Positions 1 through 7,352 of a DNA stretch of 23,185 nt are shown piece by piece; position 1 is the first letter of the stretch, and every line of letters starts with the position of its first letter. Location: assembly GCA_964648485.1 (NCBI GenBank), contig CAZYOF010000029.1:1-23185 (forward strand), in the 5' to 3' direction. The notes under the pieces are model-generated. The model did not search any database, had not been told where the DNA came from, and saw nothing but the letters and a program-made list of their open reading frames with translations. The DNA is from DAIOEK01 sp964648485 (GTDB lineage: Bacteria > Chloroflexota > Anaerolineae > Anaerolineales > Anaerolineaceae). A program made the position numbers and the translations under genes.

Positions 1-129
1 TGACTCACCACTTTTGTTAAGGTTCACAATTTTACAGAAAATATGTTACACCAACTTTACATAGATTTTGTTACCATGAAAATAATAATAGCTAACATGA
101 AATAACCATATAAATCAGAGGCCTCATTA

Positions 130-1038
130 ATGGTTGATGACACTTTCTATAAAGATCTACTGGACAACTTGTACGATGGTATCTATTTTGTTGATACCAA
201 CAGAAAGATAACCTATTGGAATTCCAGCGCAGCAAGAATCTCGGGTTACTCCAGTGAAGAGATGGTCGGTCATTTTTGTTTTGATAATATCCTCAATCAT
301 GTTGATCAAAAAGGCAATTGCCTTTGTACCAATGGATGTCCATTAGAGCAGACGATTTTTAATGGGAGCCTTCAGGAGCACCTTGTATTTTTAAGGCATA
401 AAGACGGGCATCGTATTCCGGTACAGGTTAGAACTTCTCCTATCAGAAATGACAATGGAGAGATATCTGGCGCTGTAGAGGTGTTTTCTGACCACACGGA
501 ATACCAGCATACAATCTCTCGAATTAATCAATTGGAAGTCGAGGTCCACAAGGATGCCCTGACTGGATTATTCAACCGGGCATATCTTGAAAAACAATTA
601 ATTTCGGCAATTAGAGATTTTGAATATTTTAAGATTCCGTTTGGAGTTTTATTTCTTGATATCGACCATTTCAAAAAAGTAAATGATACATATGGGCATA
701 CTACTGGTGATGAGGTCTTAAAAATGCTGTCACACACTTTAAAGCATAATCTCAGAGATAGCGATGTTGTTGCCAGATGGGGCGGTGAAGAATTTATTGT
801 GCTGATTAAGAATGTTGATAAATTTGCTCTGGCAAATATTGCAGAGAAATTACGAAACCTGATTGAAAGAAGTATGATCAAGTTGGAAGATAAATATCTC
901 AGTGTGACTGTATCTATCGGGGCAACATTATACCGATCGGAAGACACTGATCAAAGCTTACTTTCTCGCGCAGATCAGGCTCTTTATACAAGCAAGAGAA
1001 CAGGTAGAAATAAACTTACAGTTGATATTCCTGATTGA
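130..1038 (+). CDS. PAS-GGDEF diguanylate cyclase
   Basis: Predicted cytoplasmic signalling enzyme that makes cyclic di-GMP from two GTP. An N-terminal PAS domain (about residues 8-125) is followed by a short helical linker and a GGDEF domain (about 137-300). The active-site signature is GGEEF at residues 218-222. An RxxD inhibitory site (RDSD, 209-212) lies exactly five residues before it, so feedback inhibition by c-di-GMP is expected. No transmembrane segment is visible, so the signal is probably intracellular. The PAS domain has a cysteine cluster (C50, C64, C66, C70) that could hold a metal or sense redox; that is inference. The ATG is preceded by AGAGG with an 8-nt gap. The gene ends one base before the convergent lipoprotein gene. 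The ligand and target process are unknown. Confidence 0.93.
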   Translation: MVDDTFYKDLLDNLYDGIYFVDTNRKITYWNSSAARISGYSSEEMVGHFCFDNILNHVDQKGNCLCTNGCPLEQTIFNGSLQEHLVFLRHKDGHRIPVQVRTSPIRNDNGEISGAVEVFSDHTEYQHTISRINQLEVEVHKDALTGLFNRAYLEKQLISAIRDFEYFKIPFGVLFLDIDHFKKVNDTYGHTTGDEVLKMLSHTLKHNLRDSDVVARWGGEEFIVLIKNVDKFALANIAEKLRNLIERSMIKLEDKYLSVTVSIGATLYRSEDTDQSLLSRADQALYTSKRTGRNKLTVDIPD

Positions 1039-1659
1039 TCACCTGGAAAAAACACCCATAAGTTCAGCAAAGCCCAGAGTATGTCCTTGAATTGCGTGAA
1101 TTAGATCGGCTTTTGTTACATCCCCATCAAGATTTAGGATCACATCCAGTGCGTACAGCTTAAAAAAGTACCTGTGCTCTCCAACAGGAGGACACGGACC
1201 ATTATACTGGCTTCTTCCCCAACTGCTCTTGCCTTGCAGATAACCATTCGAAACTTTCGTCCCACTCTCTATTCCTTCGCTTAAACTCGTTGTTGTACCT
1301 GGAATATTATAGATAACCCAATGAACCCAGGTACCTACTGGTGCATCAGGGTCATCCATAATTAATGCATATGACACAACACCCGATGGAGGGTCCTTCC
1401 ATTCCAGGGGAGGAGAAACATCTTCTCCCTTACATGTGTATTTTTGGGGGATTCTTCCTTTATGCTCAAATGCCGGGCTGGAAAGTTGAAATTTAATCAT
1501 ATCACCCTCCATGACAATTACTTGATCCTGCACTTGTGACTCCTTACCATTCTCCTGATTCAGGTCAGATTCCTGATTTATTACCTCTTCTTCCAGGGGA
1601 ATACACGCGCCTAAGAAAATCATAGAAACCCATAAAAACCTCATTATGCGATACGCCAT
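1039..1659 (-). CDS. YbhB/YbcL-type PEBP (Raf-kinase-inhibitor-like) lipoprotein
   Basis: Phosphatidylethanolamine-binding-protein family member, probably exported and lipid-anchored. From the ATG at 1659 the protein is 206 aa: a short signal peptide (MAYRIMR plus a hydrophobic stretch) ends in the lipobox LGAC with C19. An acidic Gln/Glu-rich spacer (about 21-50) and the PEBP fold follow. Family motifs are DDPDAP (102-107), the HW pair (113-114) and a GPCPP...HRY segment, which form the anion-binding pocket. An in-frame TTG at 1695 would add 12 residues ahead of the signal peptide. Neither start has a clear SD, but the ATG gives a normal lipoprotein leader. It lies about 50 bp downstream of elp3 on the same strand and may be co-transcribed with it. 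Bacterial PEBPs have no well-defined biochemical role. Confidence 0.85.
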   Translation of the reverse strand: MAYRIMRFLWVSMIFLGACIPLEEEVINQESDLNQENGKESQVQDQVIVMEGDMIKFQLSSPAFEHKGRIPQKYTCKGEDVSPPLEWKDPPSGVVSYALIMDDPDAPVGTWVHWVIYNIPGTTTSLSEGIESGTKVSNGYLQGKSSWGRSQYNGPCPPVGEHRYFFKLYALDVILNLDGDVTKADLIHAIQGHTLGFAELMGVFSR

Positions 1660-1708
1660 ATGGTTTAATGATACAAAATTGGAGAACAAATTCAAGACAG
1701 TACTTGAA

Positions 1709-3433
1709 TTAATTCAAGAGTTTCCACTGGTAGAGGTTCCCATCTTGAAAACCCCGTCTCCTGTAGTAAATGCGAGTTCCTATTGCGGAAATTACAGAAA
1801 GTCGATTTATCCCGGCGGACCTGGTAATTTTTTCAGCTTCTAGGATTAATCGGGTACCCAGACCAATATGCTGCGCTGCCCCTTCCTGCTCAGCCCCTAC
1901 TTGTAATGACTGCCCATATACATGGATTTCTCTGATGATCGCAGAATCTTTCAAATCAACCAGAATCTCATTTCGTTCATCTTCAACATTTAGAGGAATG
2001 GATAAACGCAAGTAGCCTGCGATTTTATTATTTGGTGTGACATAACTCAGAAAATGCTCTTCGCTTGCCGCTTCACTTTGCAGAGATACAGGCTGATAGA
2101 CAAAATCGCAAAGATCCAACATCTCAACATCGATTTGCTCCTGTCGGACCTCACGGCAACGGATACACTGACAGGATAGACCACGCTTACTCATCTCATA
2201 TAGGGCGTCCTGGCGTAAACTGGTTCGTTTATTTCCTGCAACTACATTTGTACTCGGAATATCTCTGATTACGCGGTTTACCCGGCAGTATTGCGGGACG
2301 GTGGATTTGACATCGGCAAGGAGGTTGATTAATTCTTCTTCTGAATATGGCTGATATTCACCACGCTGCCAGTAATTATATAATTCTGCATTCTTTAATA
2401 GCTGGGTAGGATAAATCTTGATTTCATCCGGGCATAAACCACCCTTATTTAGAATATTCCCCCACAGCTTGCGAAAATCTTCTGCGTCACCATCAGGTGT
2501 AGCTCCCAACAAATTTGGCATCCAATGCAGAACCAATTTAAAGCCTGCAGCTCTGGCTTGATTCATTGCGCGAATGGTTTGCTCGGTGGTATGACCTCTA
2601 TGATTTAGTTTCAATATCGCATCGTTTAGAGATTGCGCCCCCAGCTGGAGTTTGGTTGCTCCCAGTTGCCGCATCCAGGCTAATTCTTTATAACTAATTT
2701 CATCAGACCTGGTTTCCAGAACAAGCCCAACATTGCGATGATCTGATGCTTCATTCTCTTTGTGAAAAATCTCGAGTGTTCCAGAGGCAGCATCATACTC
2801 GATCGGAGGATCAGCGGGTGAGGTTTTTTCGGTACTATCTACATCGCTATCTAATCCGGGCAAGTCAGGTATTCTCTTTTGATTGAGGGCTTCATAGCAT
2901 CTGGAAATAAACCAATGTTGATATTTACGTGGATATGCGCTAAAAGTACCACCCAATACGAGCAACTCAATTTTATCTACTGGATGCCCGACAGCTGTAA
3001 GTGCTTGCAGACGAGTGGTCACCTGTAGATATGGGTCAAAGTGGTTCTGTAAGGCTCTGCGCGCTCCGGGTTCATCGGATAGGTAACTCTTCGGTTCGCA
3101 AGTTTCTGTTGGGCAAAATATACAGTTTCCGGGGCATGGATATGGTTTTGTCAAAACAGTTACCGTTGTGACCCCAGATAAGGTCCTTACAGGTTTCATA
3201 CGAAATTTTGCCAGGAATTGCGCATCTTCCTGCCATTCCCCCTGTTTGACCATTTTCCGATACAAATGCACCAGGGCATGTTTGGCAACATGTCCACCAC
3301 TTGAAAGCGGGTGCTTTCTGATAGCATCCAGAACGGGAACACCGTCCTTTACATCTTCCAGAATTAATCTGGCAAGTTGCATCATCTCAGGTGTATATTT
3401 TCTTTTATCAAGCCATCGCTGTGAATCATCCAT
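1709..3433 (-). CDS. elp3: Elp3 family radical SAM / GNAT tRNA-modifying enzyme
   Basis: Single-chain Elp3 of 574 aa. In eukaryotes Elp3 is the catalytic subunit of Elongator, making 5-carboxymethyl-type modifications on wobble U34 of tRNA from acetyl-CoA by radical chemistry. Bacterial and archaeal Elp3 act without the other subunits, and the Dehalococcoides enzyme has been studied structurally. The radical-SAM cluster motif CPGNCIFC (CX3CX2C) is at C100, C104 and C107. A CxCxxC group (CQCIRC) in the linker fits the family zinc site. The C-terminal 55 residues are the GNAT domain with an acetyl-CoA loop (HIGLGTRL, about 522-529) and YYRRRGF near the end. Length and domain order are normal. 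The start is ATG at 3433 with a weak SD. It is divergent, across 29 bp, from a Trm9-like methyltransferase, a pairing that makes biochemical sense. Confidence 0.95.
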   Translation of the reverse strand: MDDSQRWLDKRKYTPEMMQLARLILEDVKDGVPVLDAIRKHPLSSGGHVAKHALVHLYRKMVKQGEWQEDAQFLAKFRMKPVRTLSGVTTVTVLTKPYPCPGNCIFCPTETCEPKSYLSDEPGARRALQNHFDPYLQVTTRLQALTAVGHPVDKIELLVLGGTFSAYPRKYQHWFISRCYEALNQKRIPDLPGLDSDVDSTEKTSPADPPIEYDAASGTLEIFHKENEASDHRNVGLVLETRSDEISYKELAWMRQLGATKLQLGAQSLNDAILKLNHRGHTTEQTIRAMNQARAAGFKLVLHWMPNLLGATPDGDAEDFRKLWGNILNKGGLCPDEIKIYPTQLLKNAELYNYWQRGEYQPYSEEELINLLADVKSTVPQYCRVNRVIRDIPSTNVVAGNKRTSLRQDALYEMSKRGLSCQCIRCREVRQEQIDVEMLDLCDFVYQPVSLQSEAASEEHFLSYVTPNNKIAGYLRLSIPLNVEDERNEILVDLKDSAIIREIHVYGQSLQVGAEQEGAAQHIGLGTRLILEAEKITRSAGINRLSVISAIGTRIYYRRRGFQDGNLYQWKLLN

Positions 3434-3449
3434 TTATCATCAGACCCGC

Positions 3450-3455
3450 TATAAT
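3450..3455 (+). promoter_or_regulatory. -10 element of the Trm9-like gene, possibly leaderless
   Basis: A perfect TATAAT lies 7 nt before the ATG at 3463, with no convincing -35 at 17 bp. Transcription would normally start 6-8 nt after the -10, that is at or next to the A of the ATG. No SD is present in the AAACCAT between them. This suggests a leaderless transcript, although the short AT-rich divergent spacer could produce the match by chance. Confidence 0.45.
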
Positions 3456-3462
3456 AAACCAT

Positions 3463-4203
3463 ATGAACGACGAAACTGCCGCACAATTAGTTGAAATCAA
3501 TCATCAATTTTACCAGAGCTGTGCCCGGTCATTCTCAAAAACCCGTAGAAGGATACAACCCGGGGTAAAAAAAACCATAAACTCTTACCTCAGATCTTCT
3601 ACCTCATACCAGATTCTTGATATCGGTTGTGGAAATGGAGAACTGGTTAAGGTTATCTCAGAAAATGGAGTTTCTGGTGCCTATTTAGGTGTAGATTTTT
3701 CAGCTGCTCTCATTAATGAATTTATCCCCATAAATGAAAGATCGGAATTACTGATTCGCTGGTTTGTCCGCAATCTACTTAATTCGAACTGGTCTGAAGA
3801 TTTTTCTCCACAGTCCTTTGATCGCATCTTTTGTTTTGCGGTACTTCATCATATACCCGGTTTTAAAAATCAAACACAGATACTACAAAATATCCGTAAG
3901 TTATTAAAACCAGATGGAGTATTTATTTTCTCAGTATGGCAGTTTCTTTCATCACAAAAACTGGTACAACGAATTCAAAGCTGGGATCGAGCCGGTATAA
4001 ATAGACTGGATGTAGATGATGGCGATTATTTGTTGGATTGGCGAGCTGAAGGACGCCAAAATTGTCTGCGTTACATACATCACTATTCCATTGAAAAGCT
4101 GGAAGAGATGAGAATAGCGTGTGGCTACAAACAATTAGAGCAATTCCTGAGTGATGGAAACAATGACCAGCTTGGCCTATACAATATCTGGCAACCCGAA
4201 TAG
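3463..4203 (+). CDS. Trm9/ABH8-like class I SAM methyltransferase (probable tRNA wobble-uridine carboxymethyl methylase)
   Basis: A 246-aa Rossmann methyltransferase. SAM-binding motifs are LDIGCGNG (52-59), the acidic end of strand 2 (GVDFS, 76-80) and FDRIFCFAVLHH (119-130). The whole protein follows the motif order of yeast Trm9 and the ABH8 methylase domain: an N-terminal FSxTR box (FSKTR, 24-28), D-I-G-C-G-N-G, A-V-L-H-H, a VW after strand 5 (158-159), a GDYLLDW block (187-193) like Trm9's QDVFVPW, and a C-terminal RYIHHYS (203-209) like RYYHLYR. Trm9 methylates the cm5U34 made by Elongator to mcm5U34. Having elp3 as the divergent neighbour supports the same job here. A Trm112 partner is not seen. 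The ATG at 3463 is preferred because an upstream in-frame ATG at 3391 would run 43 bp into elp3. Function is inferred; the methyltransferase fold is certain. Confidence 0.85.
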   Translation: MNDETAAQLVEINHQFYQSCARSFSKTRRRIQPGVKKTINSYLRSSTSYQILDIGCGNGELVKVISENGVSGAYLGVDFSAALINEFIPINERSELLIRWFVRNLLNSNWSEDFSPQSFDRIFCFAVLHHIPGFKNQTQILQNIRKLLKPDGVFIFSVWQFLSSQKLVQRIQSWDRAGINRLDVDDGDYLLDWRAEGRQNCLRYIHHYSIEKLEEMRIACGYKQLEQFLSDGNNDQLGLYNIWQPE

Positions 4204-4206
4204 TAT

Positions 4207-5265
4207 TTACTCAACCCATCTGAGGCGTAGCAACACATCTAGTACCCGTAAATTCATTTCAAGATCGGTGCTGCTGTGGGTGGAAAGTTCAATGTCTACC
4301 GCTGGAATTCCCTGAAAAGCAGCCCAATCCACCAATCCGCCAGTATAACGGCAACCAGTATTAATAGGGGGGTAAGGATAATCTGTAACAGAAGCTACCA
4401 GTTCAGCAAGCTTTACTGAAGGTGGGTGAGGTGGATATCCCGCAGGGAAGATACCCAGCGCAGCAGAGTGATAGCTTATCAGCGCATCCGCTGGATGAGC
4501 CAGGAGAAATTGTGCCAATGCCTGAGTCTCAGGTTCCGAATTGGGGTATTCACCTGAAGTCGTTGGTCGAAGAGACCAGCATCCAGTTCGATCCCACTGC
4601 TGCTGCCAATCCGCATCCCAGTTACGATTCAAATCAACCCCATTATCATTCACCCTCCCATCTGGATCCAACGCCCTCGCCAATCCATCTGGATTCAAAC
4701 TGGGAATAATATACAAAGTTACATCTTCGGGTACCACCTGTGGATTCTCCTGTAAATGAAGAATCAGTTGTTGGGCAAGTGCAGTAGTGTTCCATTCATT
4801 TCCGCCGTGAATACCTGCAACTATAACCCTGACAGATGGTCCTGATCCAAAACGAATTACTTCGATAGGACGCCCGCTTACTGAAGTACCAATCAAAGCC
4901 GGTGTTACTCCTGCTTCATACGGTTGGATGGTGGGATAACCTACTTCCGTCGAATTAAACGGAAGGGGAGTAAAAGTAGGTATTGGAGTATGAGTAGGTA
5001 CTGATGTTTTTGTGGGTTCAATACCCAACGGGGTTCGGGTCGGCTCTGGCGTCCAGGTCGCTGGAAAGGTGGGCAATACCAATGGAGTTAGCTGTATCGG
5101 GTCCAAAGTTGGAGAAATCATATACGGATTTCTCATTGTGGACGAAAGGTAGGCACAAAATGAAATTAATATGACGAGTGCAAATACTAACAGCACAATA
5201 AGAACTCTCGCCTGAACAGGTGAAAAATATTTATTAATATTATTATTTCGTTTTATCGGTGGCAC
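4207..5265 (-). CDS. Membrane-anchored M14-family zinc carboxypeptidase
   Basis: A 352-aa predicted cell-surface metallopeptidase. A single transmembrane segment (about 20-42) follows a basic N-terminus. Residues 50-103 form a Thr/Pro-rich stalk with repeated TPxPT-like units, probably extended and possibly glycosylated. The catalytic domain has the first zinc ligands in AGIHGGNEWN (H153, E157), the substrate carboxylate-binding DLNRN (211-215), the second histidine in SYHSA (H266), and a catalytic glutamate candidate in DIELSTH (E326). The likely substrate is a peptide or peptidoglycan stem-peptide C-terminus; specificity cannot be read. The start is GTG at 5265 with no visible SD; no ATG lies upstream of the membrane segment. 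It ends 3 bp from the convergent methyltransferase. Confidence 0.88.
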   Translation of the reverse strand: MPPIKRNNNINKYFSPVQARVLIVLLVFALVILISFCAYLSSTMRNPYMISPTLDPIQLTPLVLPTFPATWTPEPTRTPLGIEPTKTSVPTHTPIPTFTPLPFNSTEVGYPTIQPYEAGVTPALIGTSVSGRPIEVIRFGSGPSVRVIVAGIHGGNEWNTTALAQQLILHLQENPQVVPEDVTLYIIPSLNPDGLARALDPDGRVNDNGVDLNRNWDADWQQQWDRTGCWSLRPTTSGEYPNSEPETQALAQFLLAHPADALISYHSAALGIFPAGYPPHPPSVKLAELVASVTDYPYPPINTGCRYTGGLVDWAAFQGIPAVDIELSTHSSTDLEMNLRVLDVLLRLRWVE

Positions 5266-5321
5266 TTTATTTCACAATAAAAAAAGGATTATCCAAAAAT
5301 CATGCAAGTATAGTACCGTTA

Positions 5322-6140
5322 TTACTTCTGGCAGGTTGGGCAAAAGTGCGTACCCCGCTGTCCTACCAATATTTTTTCAATTACCCCCCCGCACCTCTGA
5401 CAGGGCTCGCCTGTCCGCTGGTAAACCTTGAAGTGATTTTGAAAATCTCCACCCCTGTACACCCAATCAATGCTAGAGCCGTTGCGCGTGATGCCCTCTC
5501 TTAATACCGACTGAATCGATTGGTGCAAAGAATAAGACTCTTTGGCAGAAAGGGATGATGCAATCCTCAGAGGATGCAATCTGGCAAGATAGAGAGCCTC
5601 ATCAGTATAGATGTTACCCATTCCTGCCAGAAATGTTTGATCCATCAAAAGAGGTTTTATTTGGCGGTTTTTTCTCAATAACATCTCACGGAACAATTCC
5701 GTTGAAAAGCTATCATCCAATGGTTCAGGACCAAGCTTGCCTGTTACTTCAGCAGGATTATTAACAAGCCACACCCTGCCAAATTTTCTTGGGTCATTAA
5801 ATATCAGGTCATTACCAGATAAAAAGTGCAAAATTATTCTTTGGTGATTAATATCTATACTAATTCCGGGGTGGACCACTCGAAGATCACCAGACATTCG
5901 CAAATGGATCAATAAACAATCTTGATCCATTTGAATAATGATGAATTTTCCTCTGCGTGATACTTCCCTGATGGATTGACCCTTCAATTTGGCTTTTGCA
6001 ACAAGAACAGATGGGAATGTAAACGTTCTTTCCCAGAGTACATCGATAGATTTGATTTCCTCACCAATAATCCGAGGGAAATCTACTTCACCTAATCTCA
6101 ACTTACGGACAATTGTTTCGACTTCTGGTAATTCAGGCAT
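5322..6140 (-). CDS. mutM: Formamidopyrimidine-DNA glycosylase (Fpg/MutM)
   Basis: Base-excision repair enzyme that removes 8-oxoguanine and FapyG and cuts the abasic site by beta/delta elimination. The N-terminus MPELPEVETI supplies the catalytic P2 and E3 after Met removal. K65 in RRGKFI matches the conserved family lysine, HLRMSG is at 79-84, and the C-terminal zinc finger has C247, C250, C267 and C270 with R262 in GQRG. Length (272 aa) is normal. The start must be the ATG at 6140, because P2 has to be the mature N-terminus; the reading frame stays open upstream only through the prs terminator. No SD lies before this ATG. The gene sits directly downstream of prs, beyond the terminator. Confidence 0.97.
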   Translation of the reverse strand: MPELPEVETIVRKLRLGEVDFPRIIGEEIKSIDVLWERTFTFPSVLVAKAKLKGQSIREVSRRGKFIIIQMDQDCLLIHLRMSGDLRVVHPGISIDINHQRIILHFLSGNDLIFNDPRKFGRVWLVNNPAEVTGKLGPEPLDDSFSTELFREMLLRKNRQIKPLLMDQTFLAGMGNIYTDEALYLARLHPLRIASSLSAKESYSLHQSIQSVLREGITRNGSSIDWVYRGGDFQNHFKVYQRTGEPCQRCGGVIEKILVGQRGTHFCPTCQK

Positions 6141-6178
6141 AATAAAAAAAGAGTGGGCGTACTTGTTATGTACGCCCA
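6141..6178 (-). terminator. Rho-independent terminator after prs
   Basis: Minus-strand stem TGGGCGTAC/GTACGCCCA (9 bp, 6154-6162 with 6170-6178) and a 7-nt loop, followed by CTC and a T-rich run of seven T (6150-6144). It ends immediately before the mutM ATG at 6140, so mutM is expressed either by read-through or from a promoter inside this element. Confidence 0.9.
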
Positions 6179-6184
6179 TATTAA

Positions 6185-7174
6185 TTACTCGTTGAACATT
6201 TCCCCCACACTCCGGCCTTCATGAGCCCGACAGATAACCTCGCCAATCAATGGGGCGACAGATTGGATGCGCAACCGATCTCCCAGTAATATCCGTTTTT
6301 CTTCCGGAATGGGAATTGTATCTGTGGTTATAAATTCTTTTACATCCAACGCTCCCAACCGTTCCGCCGCGTTGGCATTTAATCCCGGATGAATAAATGT
6401 TACATAGACATCCCGTGCTCCGTGATCCTTTGCAATATTTACCGCCTGTACAATTGACCCGCCAGTATCCACTTCATCATCCACAATGATGACGTCTTTA
6501 CCGTTGACATCGCCAATTATGGTCAATGCCTGTGATTTGGCATCATTACCACTGCGTCGCTTTTCAATAAACGCCATGGGAGAATCTAACCGGGCTGCAA
6601 AATCGCGAGCTTTCTTCGCAAAACCAAGATCCGCAGTTAAGATAACTGGAGAAACCAGCTTTGAATGCAAACTTTTGAGATACTTAGCAAGGATATGAAA
6701 TGCAGATAGAACATCACCCGGTATAGAGAAGAAGCCTTGAATCTGTCCAGCATGCAGATCAAGCGTGATATACCGATCTGCCCCGGCAACTTCGATCATA
6801 TCGGCTACCAGGCGGGCTGTAATGGGAACACGAGGCTGATCTTTTTTATCCGAACGGGCATAGCATAGATATGGCACAACCGCAGTGATTCTGGCTGCAG
6901 AATCCAGTTTCAGTGTTTGCATCAAAATCAATAATTCCATTAGATTACGGTGGGTTGGCTTGCTGGTAGTCTGAATGACATAACAATCCTGTCCACGAAC
7001 AGAGCTATGGAGCTTAATAAACAGATTGTCATTGGGAAAATTGATCAGGTCTCTACCACAGAGAGGAACATTAAGGTACTTTGCAATATCGTTAGCCAGA
7101 TCAGGGCAGGCAGTGCCAGCATAAAGTTTGACATCACCATACATGCCGACATCATGCCGGGTATTCATCATCAT
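6185..7174 (-). CDS. prs: Ribose-phosphate pyrophosphokinase (PRPP synthetase)
   Basis: Makes PRPP from ribose 5-phosphate and ATP for purine, pyrimidine, His, Trp and NAD synthesis in the cytoplasm. Visible motifs are the ATP-site segment YARSDKKDQPR (105-115), LDLHAGQIQGFF (138-149), the flexible-loop lysine in IEKRR (K205) and the PRPP-binding loop VDDEVDTGGS (231-240). At 329 aa it is slightly longer than the usual 310-320 because of its N-terminus. Three ATGs in a row open the gene. The SD AGAGGT is 6 nt before the first (7174), which is the start chosen; the second is equally possible. The gene ends in an intrinsic terminator. Confidence 0.97.
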   Translation of the reverse strand: MMMNTRHDVGMYGDVKLYAGTACPDLANDIAKYLNVPLCGRDLINFPNDNLFIKLHSSVRGQDCYVIQTTSKPTHRNLMELLILMQTLKLDSAARITAVVPYLCYARSDKKDQPRVPITARLVADMIEVAGADRYITLDLHAGQIQGFFSIPGDVLSAFHILAKYLKSLHSKLVSPVILTADLGFAKKARDFAARLDSPMAFIEKRRSGNDAKSQALTIIGDVNGKDVIIVDDEVDTGGSIVQAVNIAKDHGARDVYVTFIHPGLNANAAERLGALDVKEFITTDTIPIPEEKRILLGDRLRIQSVAPLIGEVICRAHEGRSVGEMFNE

Positions 7175-7310
7175 GAATTCACCTCTTTATGCTGATTCTA
7201 AATCTGTGAGTCACCATACTAATTGTAATATATGTACAAATCTAATGCTATTGTCTTAGGTAATGTGTATTGCATTTCTAACATATTATTTCTATGATTA
7301 TTCTCATATC

Positions 7311-7344
7311 AAAAAATGTCTCCTCGTAAAAACTCGAGGAGACA
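7311..7344 (-). terminator. Rho-independent terminator after the GNAT gene
   Basis: A perfect 10-bp inverted repeat (TGTCTCCTCG with CGAGGAGACA, 7317-7326 and 7335-7344) with an 8-nt loop, followed on the minus strand by six T (7316-7311). It starts 8 bp after the GNAT stop codon. The stretch from 7187 to 7310, up to the prs SD, is AT-rich and must hold the prs promoter, but no clear -35/-10 pair was found. Confidence 0.88.
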
Positions 7345-7352
7345 TCGATTTT

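Noticed and set aside
1..129. Promoter for the cyclase gene (TTTACA at 56-61 and AT-rich boxes near 79-86)
   Set aside because: Spacing and -10 matches are poor and several registers fit equally, so no promoter is called.
528..947. Minus-strand frame inside the GGDEF region
   Set aside because: Serine/leucine-rich antisense frame with no start signal; the GGDEF domain is intact on the other strand.
3391..3462. Upstream extension of the Trm9-like protein by 24 residues
   Set aside because: It would overlap elp3 by 43 bp and add residues with no family counterpart. The ATG at 3463 fits the start of Trm9-type proteins.
5266..5321. Terminator between mutM and the M14 peptidase gene
   Set aside because: Seven T on the minus strand follow GGATAATCC, which can pair only 3-4 bp around a one-base centre, too weak for a terminator.
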